Assembly: GCA_017794825.1 (NCBI GenBank)
Contig: CP051237.1
Coordinates: forward strand, 3,430,501 to 3,494,500
DNA from: Pararhizobium sp.
GTDB taxonomy: Bacteria > Pseudomonadota > Alphaproteobacteria > Rhizobiales > Rhizobiaceae
Length of the DNA stretch: 64,000 nucleotides
Direction: 5' to 3'
Below the pieces are notes generated by a model. It was given only the letters and a program-made list of their open reading frames with translations. It searched no databases and had not been told where the DNA came from. The stretch's first letter is position 1; the number at the start of each line of letters is the position of its first letter. The translations under genes and the position numbers were made by a program. This document shows, piece after piece, positions 32,962-41,722 of the stretch.

Positions 32962-34653
32962 TCAAACCGTAATTACAATGACTGGTCCAAGTAACGTCAG
33001 AATGACATTCGCTATGGCATAGGGCACTGTGTATCCGAGAACCGGAGTCTCGTTATCCGCAGCCTGCACGGCGGCGTTCAGTCCTGCGGTACATGTGAAG
33101 CTGCCTGCCAAAGCCCCGCAAACAATGACGGGGTTCATTTTGAGCACAATGCGCGCAAAGTACATTGTTGCGATAATCGGCGCCAGCACGGCGACTATGC
33201 CGAGGACCGGAAGCAACATCCCTTGCTCCTTCAGAAGCGCCCAAGCTTGTGGCCCTGTACCCAGTCCGACGCAGGCAATAAACATGGCAAGACCGAAGTC
33301 GCGCAGATGAAGGGCTGTAGCCGGCGGCAAGCCGCCGAATCTTGGATGAAGAGATCGAAGCCAGCCGAAGAGTAGCCCTGATATCAGACATCCACCACCC
33401 GTGTGAAGCGCCACCGGCGCTCCTGCGATGTCGACCGTGATCATTCCGATCAGGATACCTGCGATAACCCCAAGCCCAAGGTAAACGTAGTCGACCGCGA
33501 TGCCCTGATCGATGGTGTAACCAACGAGCGGCACTGCGCCATCCAGCGCCTCGGGAACGCCATAGAGACTGACCACGTCACCGGCTTCGAGCTTCAATTT
33601 CGGCCGCGGCTTGAGGGTTTGTCCGGAACGAGAGATTTTCAAGACGTGGACGCCGCGGCGGGATTCCGGATCGATCTTCGCCCGCACGGCCGCGATCGTC
33701 GCGCCAATAAACTCCTTGTTCGTGAGAATGACTGTCCTCGTCTCGCCGACAATGTCGAGTCCGCGCATGTCGGTCGTTTCCAGACCGACGAACTCTCCTG
33801 CTTCCAGAAGCTCATCCAGGCGGCCAAGCAAGGCGATGCGGTCACCCAGCGCCAGCTTTTGATCTCTTTTGAGTTCTACCTGCCGACCACGGCGAATTAT
33901 GCGCTGCACCGTGACAAACCGACCGAATTTCTGTTCCAGGACGTCTATATCGATTTCCGTCGCCTGCTTGTTGGCAACCTGAAACGCCCGCGCAACAATG
34001 CCGCGAATTGCCGATTCCTGCGCAGGGCCCAGTTCTTCATCGACGCCGCCGCCCAACTCGGCTGCATAAGTTCTGGCTTCTGTCCTCAGATCTACGCCCA
34101 TCATCCTCGGCGCGACAACGCTCACGAAGAAGACAACGAGCGTAAAACCAAAGAGGTATGTAATGGCATAGGCTACGCCGATATTTGCTTGCATCGCCCT
34201 CATCTCTTCAGCCGGAAGTCCCAGGCTCGAGAGAGCCTCGCTGGCTGTTCCGACGGCCGCAGATTCGGTAATCGCCCCTGAGAGCAGTCCGGCCGCTGTT
34301 CCCTTGTCGAGATCAAACACCTGGGCAAGCGCCCAAATTGTCGCAAAAATCAGCAAGCTGGAGAATAGCGAAAGGTATACAAGGTTGAGCGTGCTTCGAC
34401 CCAGGCTGGCTATGAAGCTGGGACCGCTGACATAGCCCAGAGAATAAATGAACAGGGCGAAGGCGAGGGTTTTGATGTTGTCGTCGACCTCCACGCCGAT
34501 CTGGCCAATGACAATAGCTGCGAAGAGAGTGCCCGGGATACCTCCAATCGGCACTCCGGCGACTTTGATGCGCCCTATCGCAAACCCGGCGGCGACACAC
34601 ACGAACAAGGCGCTGATCATCGAAGCATCGAAAAGAGGCCTGAGCAAGTCCAT
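32962..34653 (-). CDS. AspT/YidE-family exchanger with TrkA-C domains
   Basis: The ~563-residue protein has two hydrophobic AspT halves (five to six helices each; GAITESAAVGTASEALSSLG in the first, AGSFTCTAGLNAAVQAADNE in the second) flanking two cytoplasmic TrkA-C (RCK-C) domains (residues ~195-355). Family members include the aspartate:alanine antiporter and succinate exporters. A second, clearly paralogous gene lies at 39957-41645 beside aspartate decarboxylase; this copy has a porin as upstream neighbour and no decarboxylase, so it may move a different anion. ATG 34653 has GGAAG upstream; ATG 34689 is an alternative start. Confidence 0.82.
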   Translation of the reverse strand: MDLLRPLFDASMISALFVCVAAGFAIGRIKVAGVPIGGIPGTLFAAIVIGQIGVEVDDNIKTLAFALFIYSLGYVSGPSFIASLGRSTLNLVYLSLFSSLLIFATIWALAQVFDLDKGTAAGLLSGAITESAAVGTASEALSSLGLPAEEMRAMQANIGVAYAITYLFGFTLVVFFVSVVAPRMMGVDLRTEARTYAAELGGGVDEELGPAQESAIRGIVARAFQVANKQATEIDIDVLEQKFGRFVTVQRIIRRGRQVELKRDQKLALGDRIALLGRLDELLEAGEFVGLETTDMRGLDIVGETRTVILTNKEFIGATIAAVRAKIDPESRRGVHVLKISRSGQTLKPRPKLKLEAGDVVSLYGVPEALDGAVPLVGYTIDQGIAVDYVYLGLGVIAGILIGMITVDIAGAPVALHTGGGCLISGLLFGWLRSLHPRFGGLPPATALHLRDFGLAMFIACVGLGTGPQAWALLKEQGMLLPVLGIVAVLAPIIATMYFARIVLKMNPVIVCGALAGSFTCTAGLNAAVQAADNETPVLGYTVPYAIANVILTLLGPVIVITV

Positions 34654-34767
34654 CTCTAGCTTCCCGGGTTCGGACGGCCTCCTGGCCATCCTGTGAGGCG
34701 TTTGTTCATTGCGTCAGCCTGACGAATAACCTGCGTCCGACTGCGTCACGACTTCGCGCTGCGACGT

Positions 34768-35979
34768 TTACCACTTGAACAGCGCTCCCGTGAGGATCGC
34801 ATTGCCGTCGCGGAATTCACCGCTGTCGTCTTCGAAATCGTAATTGCGCCACACAAACCAAAGTTGCGTGTTAATGCGGTCGATATCCTGAACGGCCGCC
34901 AGAGCATAGGACGTGCTCTTCGATCCGTCGCCTGCTATGTCGCTTCCATGGTAGTAGTCGGCCGAGAAATAGGTTCTGCCGAACTCGAAGAAATCATGCT
35001 GGTATCCCAGTTTCACGAAGCCGTAACTGCTGGTCAGATCTTCGGCATTCTGCTGACCGGCGGCGAATGTCAGACTGACGCCAGAAGGATCATGCAGAAC
35101 AGACGCCGATCCGGAGAACATGGTCGTTTCTGTCGTCGCGTTGTAGGCGAGTCCGATATCGCCTGCGATGACGAAGTCGTTGTGTTCTCCCCGGTAGGTC
35201 GCCGCAATGTCGTAGAGCGGATCATCAACGTCGCCAAGGACATCTTGACCATAGGACGCACGAAGGCCGAATCCCATATAGGTTGGCGTGTCGTAGCGGA
35301 TTCGCACCTTGCGACTGAAGCCGTCGTAGTTCTTGAAGGCCGAACTGATTTGCGTGTCTGAAATCATGCCGTCGGGAAGCGTGAAATAATACCCTCCGGC
35401 GACATCGGATATCGAGGAATAGGCGATGATAGATGTTCCGGACAGGTCGACTTCGGCGATATTGTCGGACGCCATGCTGCCCTGTCCGAGCCACAGCTTG
35501 CCGTATTTCTCATTCCCCACGACCACTTCGAGCTTGCGCACGTTGGTCCATTCGAAGTCCCAGTTCGGCGTATTGTCGAACTGGTTGACGACATTGGTTG
35601 CGAGCGGCTGATACTCGACTTCGAAAGTTCCATGGATGAGCCAGTCATTGACGGTCTTCTTCAACTCGAGCCGGGCGCGGCTGCTGGAGTTGTCATTGTT
35701 GACCGGCGCGTTCGCGTAGGAACGGACACCATCGTCGTAGTAGAGCAGACCCGAATTCAGTTGCCCCGTAAAACTGAATATCGTTCCATCGGAGAAGGTA
35801 TATTCCAACTTGGGAATGAGCGATGGAGAATCCTCCGAGAGCACCTGAAGCAAGGGCCGCACGGGCAGATCGTCAACCAATTCTTCCGTAGCGCTTTGCG
35901 CGGATGCATGCACGGCAGAACCCATCAGCGCCGCCGCGGACAAAGTAGTCTTGATTGCGGATAGTACTGATAGTCGCAT
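34768..35979 (-). CDS. Outer-membrane porin-like protein
   Basis: About 403 residues with a signal peptide (cleavage near VHASA) and alternating amphipathic strands typical of a 16-stranded porin (FSFTGQLNSGLLYYDDGV, RKLEVVVGNEKYGKLWLGQGSMASDNI, ending NAILTGALFKW). The GKLWLGQGSMASDN segment resembles the constriction-loop region of general porins. ATG 35979 follows GGGAGAAG; an ATG five codons earlier lacks a ribosome site. It lies 114 bp before the AspT-like gene on the same strand, so the pair could bring a solute through the outer membrane and exchange it at the inner membrane. A stress-region motif sits ~70 bp upstream. Confidence 0.82.
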   Translation of the reverse strand: MRLSVLSAIKTTLSAAALMGSAVHASAQSATEELVDDLPVRPLLQVLSEDSPSLIPKLEYTFSDGTIFSFTGQLNSGLLYYDDGVRSYANAPVNNDNSSSRARLELKKTVNDWLIHGTFEVEYQPLATNVVNQFDNTPNWDFEWTNVRKLEVVVGNEKYGKLWLGQGSMASDNIAEVDLSGTSIIAYSSISDVAGGYYFTLPDGMISDTQISSAFKNYDGFSRKVRIRYDTPTYMGFGLRASYGQDVLGDVDDPLYDIAATYRGEHNDFVIAGDIGLAYNATTETTMFSGSASVLHDPSGVSLTFAAGQQNAEDLTSSYGFVKLGYQHDFFEFGRTYFSADYYHGSDIAGDGSKSTSYALAAVQDIDRINTQLWFVWRNYDFEDDSGEFRDGNAILTGALFKW

Positions 35980-36049
35980 CTTCTCCCACCCCATGCCAAA
36001 TCATGAGGAAGATGCTAGTCAGCGAGGTGCGAATTGATACCGGCTTGGT

Positions 36050-36064
36050 GTTATTTACTGTAAA
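36050..36064. promoter_or_regulatory. Stress-region motif, copy upstream of the porin gene
   Basis: GTTATTTACTGTAAA at 36050-36064 contains the odd dyad TTTAC-T-GTAAA. It matches 13 of 15 positions with 29490-29504 and shares its first nine bases with 55055-55063. It is about 70 bp upstream of the porin start. Confidence 0.5.
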
Positions 36065-36118
36065 ATGCCAAACTGAAACTCACCGGATTCATGCAAAATT
36101 CCTTACGCTGTAAGCGCC

Positions 36119-36143
36119 GATCCCGCCGCATCAAGGCGGGATC
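36119..36143 (-). terminator. Hairpin downstream of the peptidoglycan-binding protein gene, possible terminator
   Basis: A perfect 9-bp stem GATCCCGCC / GGCGGGATC with a 7-base loop lies 20 bp past the stop on the minus strand. No T-run follows at once; a second small hairpin and TTTT come ~20 bases later. It probably ends the leftward decarboxylase-envelope transcript. Confidence 0.5.
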
Positions 36144-36162
36144 AGGATCAGACCTGTCAGCT

Positions 36163-37515
36163 CTATTCAGCCTGCTTCTCGGATTCGGCGCTCGGTTCTG
36201 CAGACGCTCCATCACCGTCTCCATCTGACGCCGCCGGCTCATCAGCAGCGGGTACATCGTTTTCAGCGGCTGTTGCAGGCTCCTCTGCCGCCGCGGCTGG
36301 TTCTCCGGATGCGGGTTCGGAAGTTACCTCCGCGTCAGAGTCCTCCGGTTCTGATCCTGCAACGTCAGGCTGCGGCGGCGCGAGAACGACTGTATACTCC
36401 GCCGCTATCCCGCTCGCTGTCTCGTAGTCGACTACGCCTGTGACCGGCAGGCTGTACCATTCCTGAAATGCGCGGACGGCGGCGTCGGTAGCCCTGCCGA
36501 AAATGCCATCGACACGTCCAACGTTGAAACCAATGCCTTGCAACGCCGTATGCAGCTTGCGCACACGATCTCCGCGCAGATATGGCGATTCCAGTTTCAG
36601 TTCGGTGTATTGGTCGCTATCGGGAAGAGATGAGGACGTCGCGCTGCTTGCTGCGCCTTCACCGGAATAGTCGGAAACGATCTCGTAGACCTTTTCGTCC
36701 TGGTAGTATGTGGGCCGGTAAAGCACTCCGTTGCACTCGTATACGGTTTCATCACCGTCAACGACCTGTACGCATTCGTCTCCCTCGTCTGGCAAGGCTG
36801 CAACGAAGGCGAGCGTTGCGCCGGCGACAATAGCCGTATTGTACCAGCCCCAGCCGGAATTCCACCAGTAATTGCCCCATCTGTAATGTGGTGGCCTCGG
36901 ATATGGGGGCGGATAGTGGGGCGGGCGCCATCCCGGCGGACGATGGCCAGGGGGGCGATAACCCGGTGGACGGTAACCTGGCGGCCGACCCGGACCACCG
37001 GCTACAGGTGGGCGAGCACTCGGCGGCCTAGTGTGCGGGGGGCGCCCTGGCGCTCCGGCCGATGGCGGGCGTCCGGGACCGCCGGCTGAAGGGGGACGCC
37101 CAGGGCGGCCCGGACCGGTCGCCGGAGGACGATTCGGGCGACCTGCGGACGGCGGACGCCCCTGAGACGGCCGTTGTCCTGCCGAAGGTCTGGTCGATGG
37201 TTGGCGCGACGGCGCATTCGGCCTTGCTGCGGAAGGAGGCCGGGATGCGGGGCGCGCGGCCGGCCTGGAAGGAGACGGGCGGCTAATGGCGCTCGGAGGA
37301 CGTCCTCCGGAGGGTCTGTAGCTCGGCCCGCGACTGAAACCGCCGCCGCCTCTGTAGCCGCCGCCACTGAAACCGCCGCCCCTGCCGCCGCCGCCACGGC
37401 CTCCGGGACGCGCCTCGGCTTTTTCCACATGGAAATCAAAGACCGCTATCCGGTCGAGCGGAATGCCCATTGTCAGGGCAGCGACCGCTATAGAAACAAT
37501 CAGATTTCTCACCAT
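36163..37515 (-). CDS. Pro/Gly-rich envelope protein with peptidoglycan-binding domain
   Basis: About 450 residues in four blocks: an N-terminal membrane or signal segment (NLIVSIAVAALTMGI), a long low-complexity region of Gly, Arg, Pro and Ser (residues ~35-225, with repeated GRPP and PPGYRPP units), a middle part with a hydrophobic helix (NTAIVAGATLAFVAALP) and a Cys pair, and a peptidoglycan-binding type 1 domain (LRGDRVRKLHTALQGIGF to GVVDYETASGIA, residues ~315-375), followed by an acidic Ala/Glu/Pro tail. It probably spans or decorates the periplasm and binds peptidoglycan. AGGAGG lies very close to ATG 37515, so GTG 37512 is an alternative start. It starts 7 bp after the DUF2092 gene in the same operon. 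Confidence 0.75.
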   Translation of the reverse strand: MVRNLIVSIAVAALTMGIPLDRIAVFDFHVEKAEARPGGRGGGGRGGGFSGGGYRGGGGFSRGPSYRPSGGRPPSAISRPSPSRPAARPASRPPSAARPNAPSRQPSTRPSAGQRPSQGRPPSAGRPNRPPATGPGRPGRPPSAGGPGRPPSAGAPGRPPHTRPPSARPPVAGGPGRPPGYRPPGYRPPGHRPPGWRPPHYPPPYPRPPHYRWGNYWWNSGWGWYNTAIVAGATLAFVAALPDEGDECVQVVDGDETVYECNGVLYRPTYYQDEKVYEIVSDYSGEGAASSATSSSLPDSDQYTELKLESPYLRGDRVRKLHTALQGIGFNVGRVDGIFGRATDAAVRAFQEWYSLPVTGVVDYETASGIAAEYTVVLAPPQPDVAGSEPEDSDAEVTSEPASGEPAAAAEEPATAAENDVPAADEPAASDGDGDGASAEPSAESEKQAE

Positions 37516-37522
37516 CGCCTCC

Positions 37523-38284
37523 TTATTCACTCGCCGAACCGGCAATCAGCGCATTCCCCGGGAATATCACTCGCACTGCTCCGTCATCCGGTTCGTAGGT
37601 GAAGTTGACCGGTTCCGGCGTTACATCCCAATCAACCATATGAACCCGGTACTGAGGCTGCCCCTCTATCGTTTTCTCCGTGCCGACCAGCATGAGAGGC
37701 CATGGCTCCTCCTCGTTCGTGGATATCCAGAGTTGCCAGTCTTCTTCCGGCTCCGAAAAAAGCAGATGATGGGCGCTTTGCCCTGCGATAAGCGATGTCC
37801 CTAAATAGGTTGCCTGCTCGACCTCGAGCATCAGAACCTGCGGCAAGTTTTTGCTCATCATCGACCACATCGGCAGGACTGTGCCCGACCCGTTTTCCAC
37901 GGCTTCGACCAAAGAATCGAAATCCCCTTTGAATTCTGCGCTGCTGTAGAATTCCTCATTCGGGGAAACGACGCTGAACGTTTCTCCATTCCAGTAGTAG
38001 TCACGATAGGTGTCGCCGCTTTCAGTATGTGACACGAAGCCCTTGCTGCGCACCATGGAGGTGGTGCCGCTACGAACATAGGTGATTTTCGCACCGCTAT
38101 CCGAGACTTCGTCGTAGCTGACAAACCATCCAAAGGAGAAAGCGTCGCGCGACGCCAGGAACTCGGCTGATTTCATCGCTATCTGGACAGCCTGCGTTTC
38201 TATGTCCGGGCCGTCTTGCGCATGCGCTGCAGGCGTGTGGGCTGCGGGCGCCATTAGCAGGAGAAGTGCAATCCAGCGTTTCAT
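37523..38284 (-). CDS. DUF2092 periplasmic protein
   Basis: The 253-residue protein has a signal peptide (KRWIALLLLMAPAA, cleavage near AHAQD) and matches my recollection of DUF2092, a LolA-like beta-sheet family (YYWNGETFSVVSPNEEFYSS, LWISTNEEEPWPLMLVGTEKTIEGQPQY). Function is not established; the half-barrel character suggests binding a lipid or hydrophobic ligand in the periplasm. AAGGA precedes ATG 38284. It lies between aspartate decarboxylase (51 bp) and the peptidoglycan-binding protein (7 bp), so it is probably co-expressed with the acid-stress genes. Confidence 0.75.
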   Translation of the reverse strand: MKRWIALLLLMAPAAHTPAAHAQDGPDIETQAVQIAMKSAEFLASRDAFSFGWFVSYDEVSDSGAKITYVRSGTTSMVRSKGFVSHTESGDTYRDYYWNGETFSVVSPNEEFYSSAEFKGDFDSLVEAVENGSGTVLPMWSMMSKNLPQVLMLEVEQATYLGTSLIAGQSAHHLLFSEPEEDWQLWISTNEEEPWPLMLVGTEKTIEGQPQYRVHMVDWDVTPEPVNFTYEPDDGAVRVIFPGNALIAGSASE

Positions 38285-38335
38285 GATGTCCATTTCCTTG
38301 ACTTGGCCGGTCGTCCGGCCAATCCCTGTGTTCGT

Positions 38336-39946
38336 CTAATCTCCGGTTCGCGACGCCTCGTACGCGTCGCGATAGCCTCGCGCGATCGTGCGGACGCCGC
38401 GGCCGATATCCTCATAGGCTTCGTCGGGCAGGTTCGCCAATGAAACGCGCAAAGACCAGTTCGGAGCTTCGAACCCACCACCGTTGAGCAGAACGATTCC
38501 GTGATCCTCTGCCAGGCGAAAGGCAAGATCGAGCGGATGGACGTTGGCCTTGAGATACTCGACAGCGTCGTCGCCAATGTTCTTGCGCGCCCAGAACTCG
38601 AAGTCGATCAGTCCATAGTAGGCGTCGTAATGGATGTTCGGATCGAGTTTCAGCTCCAGGCTCTCGATCATCGACCAGACTCGACGATTGACGATTTCGA
38701 TACAGCCCTTCCGGTATTGCTTCTCAATATCCATCATCTCGCAAAGAGAAAACAGGCTCATCATGACCTGCTGCGGCAAAGAAAGGCCGGCCGTGTGATT
38801 GAGCCCCACATCCCGGCTGTCGGCGACGATCCGGTCGATGAATTTGAGCTTGCGCGGCTCAAGCGTCAGCGGGCCGTATCGCTTATCGAGCGCGTTGACG
38901 TGATCTTCCGGCAACTCGGCAATCATCCGGTCAAAAATGTTGTCCTCATGGATCGCGATCGTTCCCAATCGCCAACCAGTTGCTCCGAAATATTTCGAAT
39001 AGGAATATACGCCGATCGTGTTTTGCGGCAGCTCGCCGAGCAGCGAGCGAAAGTCATCGACGAACGTTCCGTAGACGTCGTCGGTCAAGAGCATCAGATC
39101 GGGCCGCTTCGTCTTCACGAGAGTAGTGATCTTGGCGATCGTCTCACGGTCGATCGCCATCCCTGTCGGATTGCCCGGGTTGACGATGAAAAACGCCTTG
39201 ATCTTGGGATCTTCAAGCTTCTTCAGTTCCTCGTCGGTGAACTGGAAGCGATTTTCCTGCGGCGCGCGGACATGCACCACGTTGAGGTCGTAATCCTCGA
39301 GATGCGTCAGCTCGAGATAGGGTGTGAAGATTGGCGTGCCGAGCGCAATCGTGTCGCCGGGAAACAGCAGACGATTGGCCTTCAGCGACTTGAATATGTA
39401 ACACATCGCGGCCGTTCCGCCTTCGACCGCGTAGATATCGAACTTGCCCGCCGGACGCGGATTCCCGCACATTGCCCACATGAGGTATTCGTGAACGATG
39501 CGCTCGTTGTGGACCAGCATCCGGTCGGGAACCGGATAATTGTCGCCGATGATGGAATCGACCAGTTCATGAACGAAGGCGTCCGGTTCGAAATCGAATG
39601 TCTCGACAGCGAATTTCAACATGTCGCCAAGAAAATCAGCGCCCGGCAGATCCGAGTGTTTTTCGAGCCAGTTTTCCAGGCGCGCCACGATGCCATCGGG
39701 TTTCGGCATGCCTCCGATGCCGGCCGGGTGATCCAGCACACGATGACTTTCGGTGATCGCGAATTGGCCCAGAAGAAAGAACCCCTCACGCGATTTCGTC
39801 GCGACCCAGTTCGGGTTGCCCCGGCCTGCGTTGAGAAATGCGCGCTGGGTCCTGCGCGACGGCTTTTTCGCAAGCCTGATCAGTTCATCCTTGATTTCGA
39901 AGGGACTGAGCGTCTCATATTTGCGCAACGTCAGCAGATCGGCCAT
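38336..39946 (-). CDS. asd: Aspartate 4-decarboxylase (bifunctional with aspartate transaminase)
   Basis: The 536-residue PLP enzyme is of the length and sequence of L-aspartate beta-decarboxylases, which convert aspartate to alanine and CO2 and consume a cytoplasmic proton. Diagnostic segments are the N-terminal LSPFEIKDELIRLAKK, ARNKPDG-like region ANWLEKHSDLPGADFLG context, AVEGGTAAMCYIFKSLK, FFIVNPGNPTGMAID and the PLP lysine in GVYSYSKYFGATGWRLG. The adjacent gene, 10 bp upstream, encodes the AspT aspartate:alanine antiporter, so together they form the known electrogenic aspartate-alanine cycle that builds proton motive force and resists acid. Confidence 0.93.
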   Translation of the reverse strand: MADLLTLRKYETLSPFEIKDELIRLAKKPSRRTQRAFLNAGRGNPNWVATKSREGFFLLGQFAITESHRVLDHPAGIGGMPKPDGIVARLENWLEKHSDLPGADFLGDMLKFAVETFDFEPDAFVHELVDSIIGDNYPVPDRMLVHNERIVHEYLMWAMCGNPRPAGKFDIYAVEGGTAAMCYIFKSLKANRLLFPGDTIALGTPIFTPYLELTHLEDYDLNVVHVRAPQENRFQFTDEELKKLEDPKIKAFFIVNPGNPTGMAIDRETIAKITTLVKTKRPDLMLLTDDVYGTFVDDFRSLLGELPQNTIGVYSYSKYFGATGWRLGTIAIHEDNIFDRMIAELPEDHVNALDKRYGPLTLEPRKLKFIDRIVADSRDVGLNHTAGLSLPQQVMMSLFSLCEMMDIEKQYRKGCIEIVNRRVWSMIESLELKLDPNIHYDAYYGLIDFEFWARKNIGDDAVEYLKANVHPLDLAFRLAEDHGIVLLNGGGFEAPNWSLRVSLANLPDEAYEDIGRGVRTIARGYRDAYEASRTGD

Positions 39947-39956
39947 CGATTTCTCC

Positions 39957-41645
39957 TCAGGTGATCAACAAGACAATGACAAGCCCCCACAATGTCAGCA
40001 GCGTATTGCTGACGGCGTAGGGAACCGTGTAACCCAGCATCGGCACATCGCTCTTCGCGACCTCGCCAACCATAGCGACCGACGCGGTGGACGTGCGCGC
40101 GCCGCCGCAGCAACCCAGATTGATCGCCGGATCGAAGCGGAAGACATATTTGCCGATATACGGCGCCAGCAGCATGGGAACCGCCGTGGCGAACAGCCCC
40201 CAGAAGAAGAGGCCGAAGCCCGCCTCCTTCAAACCGGCGACGAAGGTCGGACCTGAACTGATGCCCACGATCGCGATGAAGACGTTCAGTCCCACCGAGT
40301 TCATGAACCACAGCGACGCTTGCGGCACGTTGCCGATCTGCGGTTTAACCGTCCTGAACCAGCCGAAGAATATGCCTGCAATCAGCGCGCCTCCGGACGT
40401 GCTGAGCGTTATCGGAATTCCGCCAATTGGCAAAACGGCGGCGCCGATCAGACCGCCGATCAGGATGGCGAAGCCGACCAGCACCATGTCGGTGATCGCC
40501 GTCGGACGGTCCGCATAGCCGACCTCGGCGACGAAGCGATCGACATTCGACTTGGCGCCCGCGACCTGAAGAATATCACCCCGGTTCAGCTTGGTGAGAG
40601 GCAGGACAGGTATGTTAACGCCCATCGAGCCGCGCCGGATCGAGTTCAGGTAGACGCCGCGGGCGTAAGGCTCCTGGGAGACATCGGATAGGGTCCGCCC
40701 GTTGAGCGCCTTCGAGGTAAGAAGCACATCAACGCCTTCAAGAGGGATATCGAGGAGTTCGCGATCATCGATCTCGTCCGCCGCTCCGAATACCTCTACG
40801 AGGATTTCGCGTTTTCCGGATACGGCGACGATATCGCCCGCCTGCAAAATGGTTTCGGTTGTGAACGGCAAAATTTCGCCGTCGCGACGCAAATTCTCGA
40901 TGAAGATGCGTTCCCCTTCAGCGAATTGTTCTGCCTCCGCAATGGTTCTGCCAACGGCTAGACCCATTTCCCTGACCTTGTACGCTCTCGCCTCTCGAAG
41001 ACGCCGGGCGCTCGTCAAGCTGGATTTGGGCGCGCCTTCCGACATTTCGCGTTCGTAGCGGGCGCATTCCGCTGCGATGTCGACACCCAGCATTTTCGGA
41101 CCAAGGAAGGCCAATATCCACCCCGTGCCGATCGTGCCGAACAAATAGGTAATCGCATAGGCGACGGGGATTAAATCGAGCTCAGCCTTCGCCTCTTCCG
41201 GGGGCAGACCCAGTTGGTTGATTGCGTCAGAGGCAAGGCCGATCGAGGCGGATATGGTTTGCGCGCCGGCAAGAAGTCCGGAGGCGAGGCCCGGACCATA
41301 TCCGGAAATGATGGCTGCGATATATACGGCAAGCAAGCAGATTGCAGAAATCACCACTGCAAAAATCGCCTGGGGAGCGCCGTCCGATGCAATGCCCCGG
41401 ACGAATTGCGGACCGACGCCGAATCCGACGGCGAAGAGGAACATGATGAAGAAAATCGACTTGACCTGGCCTGATATCTCGATGCCGATCTGACCGATCA
41501 ATACACCTGCCAGCAGGGTTCCGGTCACGGCCCCCAGACTGAAACTGCCGAACCGACGCGCGCCAATCCAGTAGCCTACAGCCAGCGTCAGAAATATCGC
41601 TAGCTGCGGATTGGCCCGCAGGGTTTCGACGATATATGTCCACAT
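39957..41645 (-). CDS. aspT: Aspartate:alanine antiporter AspT
   Basis: The 562-residue protein has two AspT membrane halves (GAQTISASIGLASDAINQLG in the first, CCGGARTSTASVAMVGEVAK in the second) around two TrkA-C domains (residues ~205-370). It exchanges extracellular aspartate for cytoplasmic alanine; with the decarboxylase encoded 10 bp downstream this exports net charge and consumes a proton. Length matches Tetragenococcus AspT (~540). It is the paralogue of 32962-34653, but only this copy is paired with the decarboxylase. The Orn/Lys/Arg decarboxylase gene ends 77 bp upstream on the same strand. Confidence 0.92.
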   Translation of the reverse strand: MWTYIVETLRANPQLAIFLTLAVGYWIGARRFGSFSLGAVTGTLLAGVLIGQIGIEISGQVKSIFFIMFLFAVGFGVGPQFVRGIASDGAPQAIFAVVISAICLLAVYIAAIISGYGPGLASGLLAGAQTISASIGLASDAINQLGLPPEEAKAELDLIPVAYAITYLFGTIGTGWILAFLGPKMLGVDIAAECARYEREMSEGAPKSSLTSARRLREARAYKVREMGLAVGRTIAEAEQFAEGERIFIENLRRDGEILPFTTETILQAGDIVAVSGKREILVEVFGAADEIDDRELLDIPLEGVDVLLTSKALNGRTLSDVSQEPYARGVYLNSIRRGSMGVNIPVLPLTKLNRGDILQVAGAKSNVDRFVAEVGYADRPTAITDMVLVGFAILIGGLIGAAVLPIGGIPITLSTSGGALIAGIFFGWFRTVKPQIGNVPQASLWFMNSVGLNVFIAIVGISSGPTFVAGLKEAGFGLFFWGLFATAVPMLLAPYIGKYVFRFDPAINLGCCGGARTSTASVAMVGEVAKSDVPMLGYTVPYAVSNTLLTLWGLVIVLLIT

Positions 41646-41722
41646 TGTCTTGTCCCCATGTTCTTATAGGCTGCGAGGCAGGTCGCCTCTTGGCCGGAAT
41701 GCCTTGATTTCCTCGCCCCGCC

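Noticed and set aside
36890..37400. Tandem DNA repeats in the Pro/Gly-rich protein gene as a CRISPR or structural repeat
   Set aside because: The repetition is codon-level low complexity (GRPP and PPGYRPP units) within one frame; there are no uniform repeats with unique spacers.
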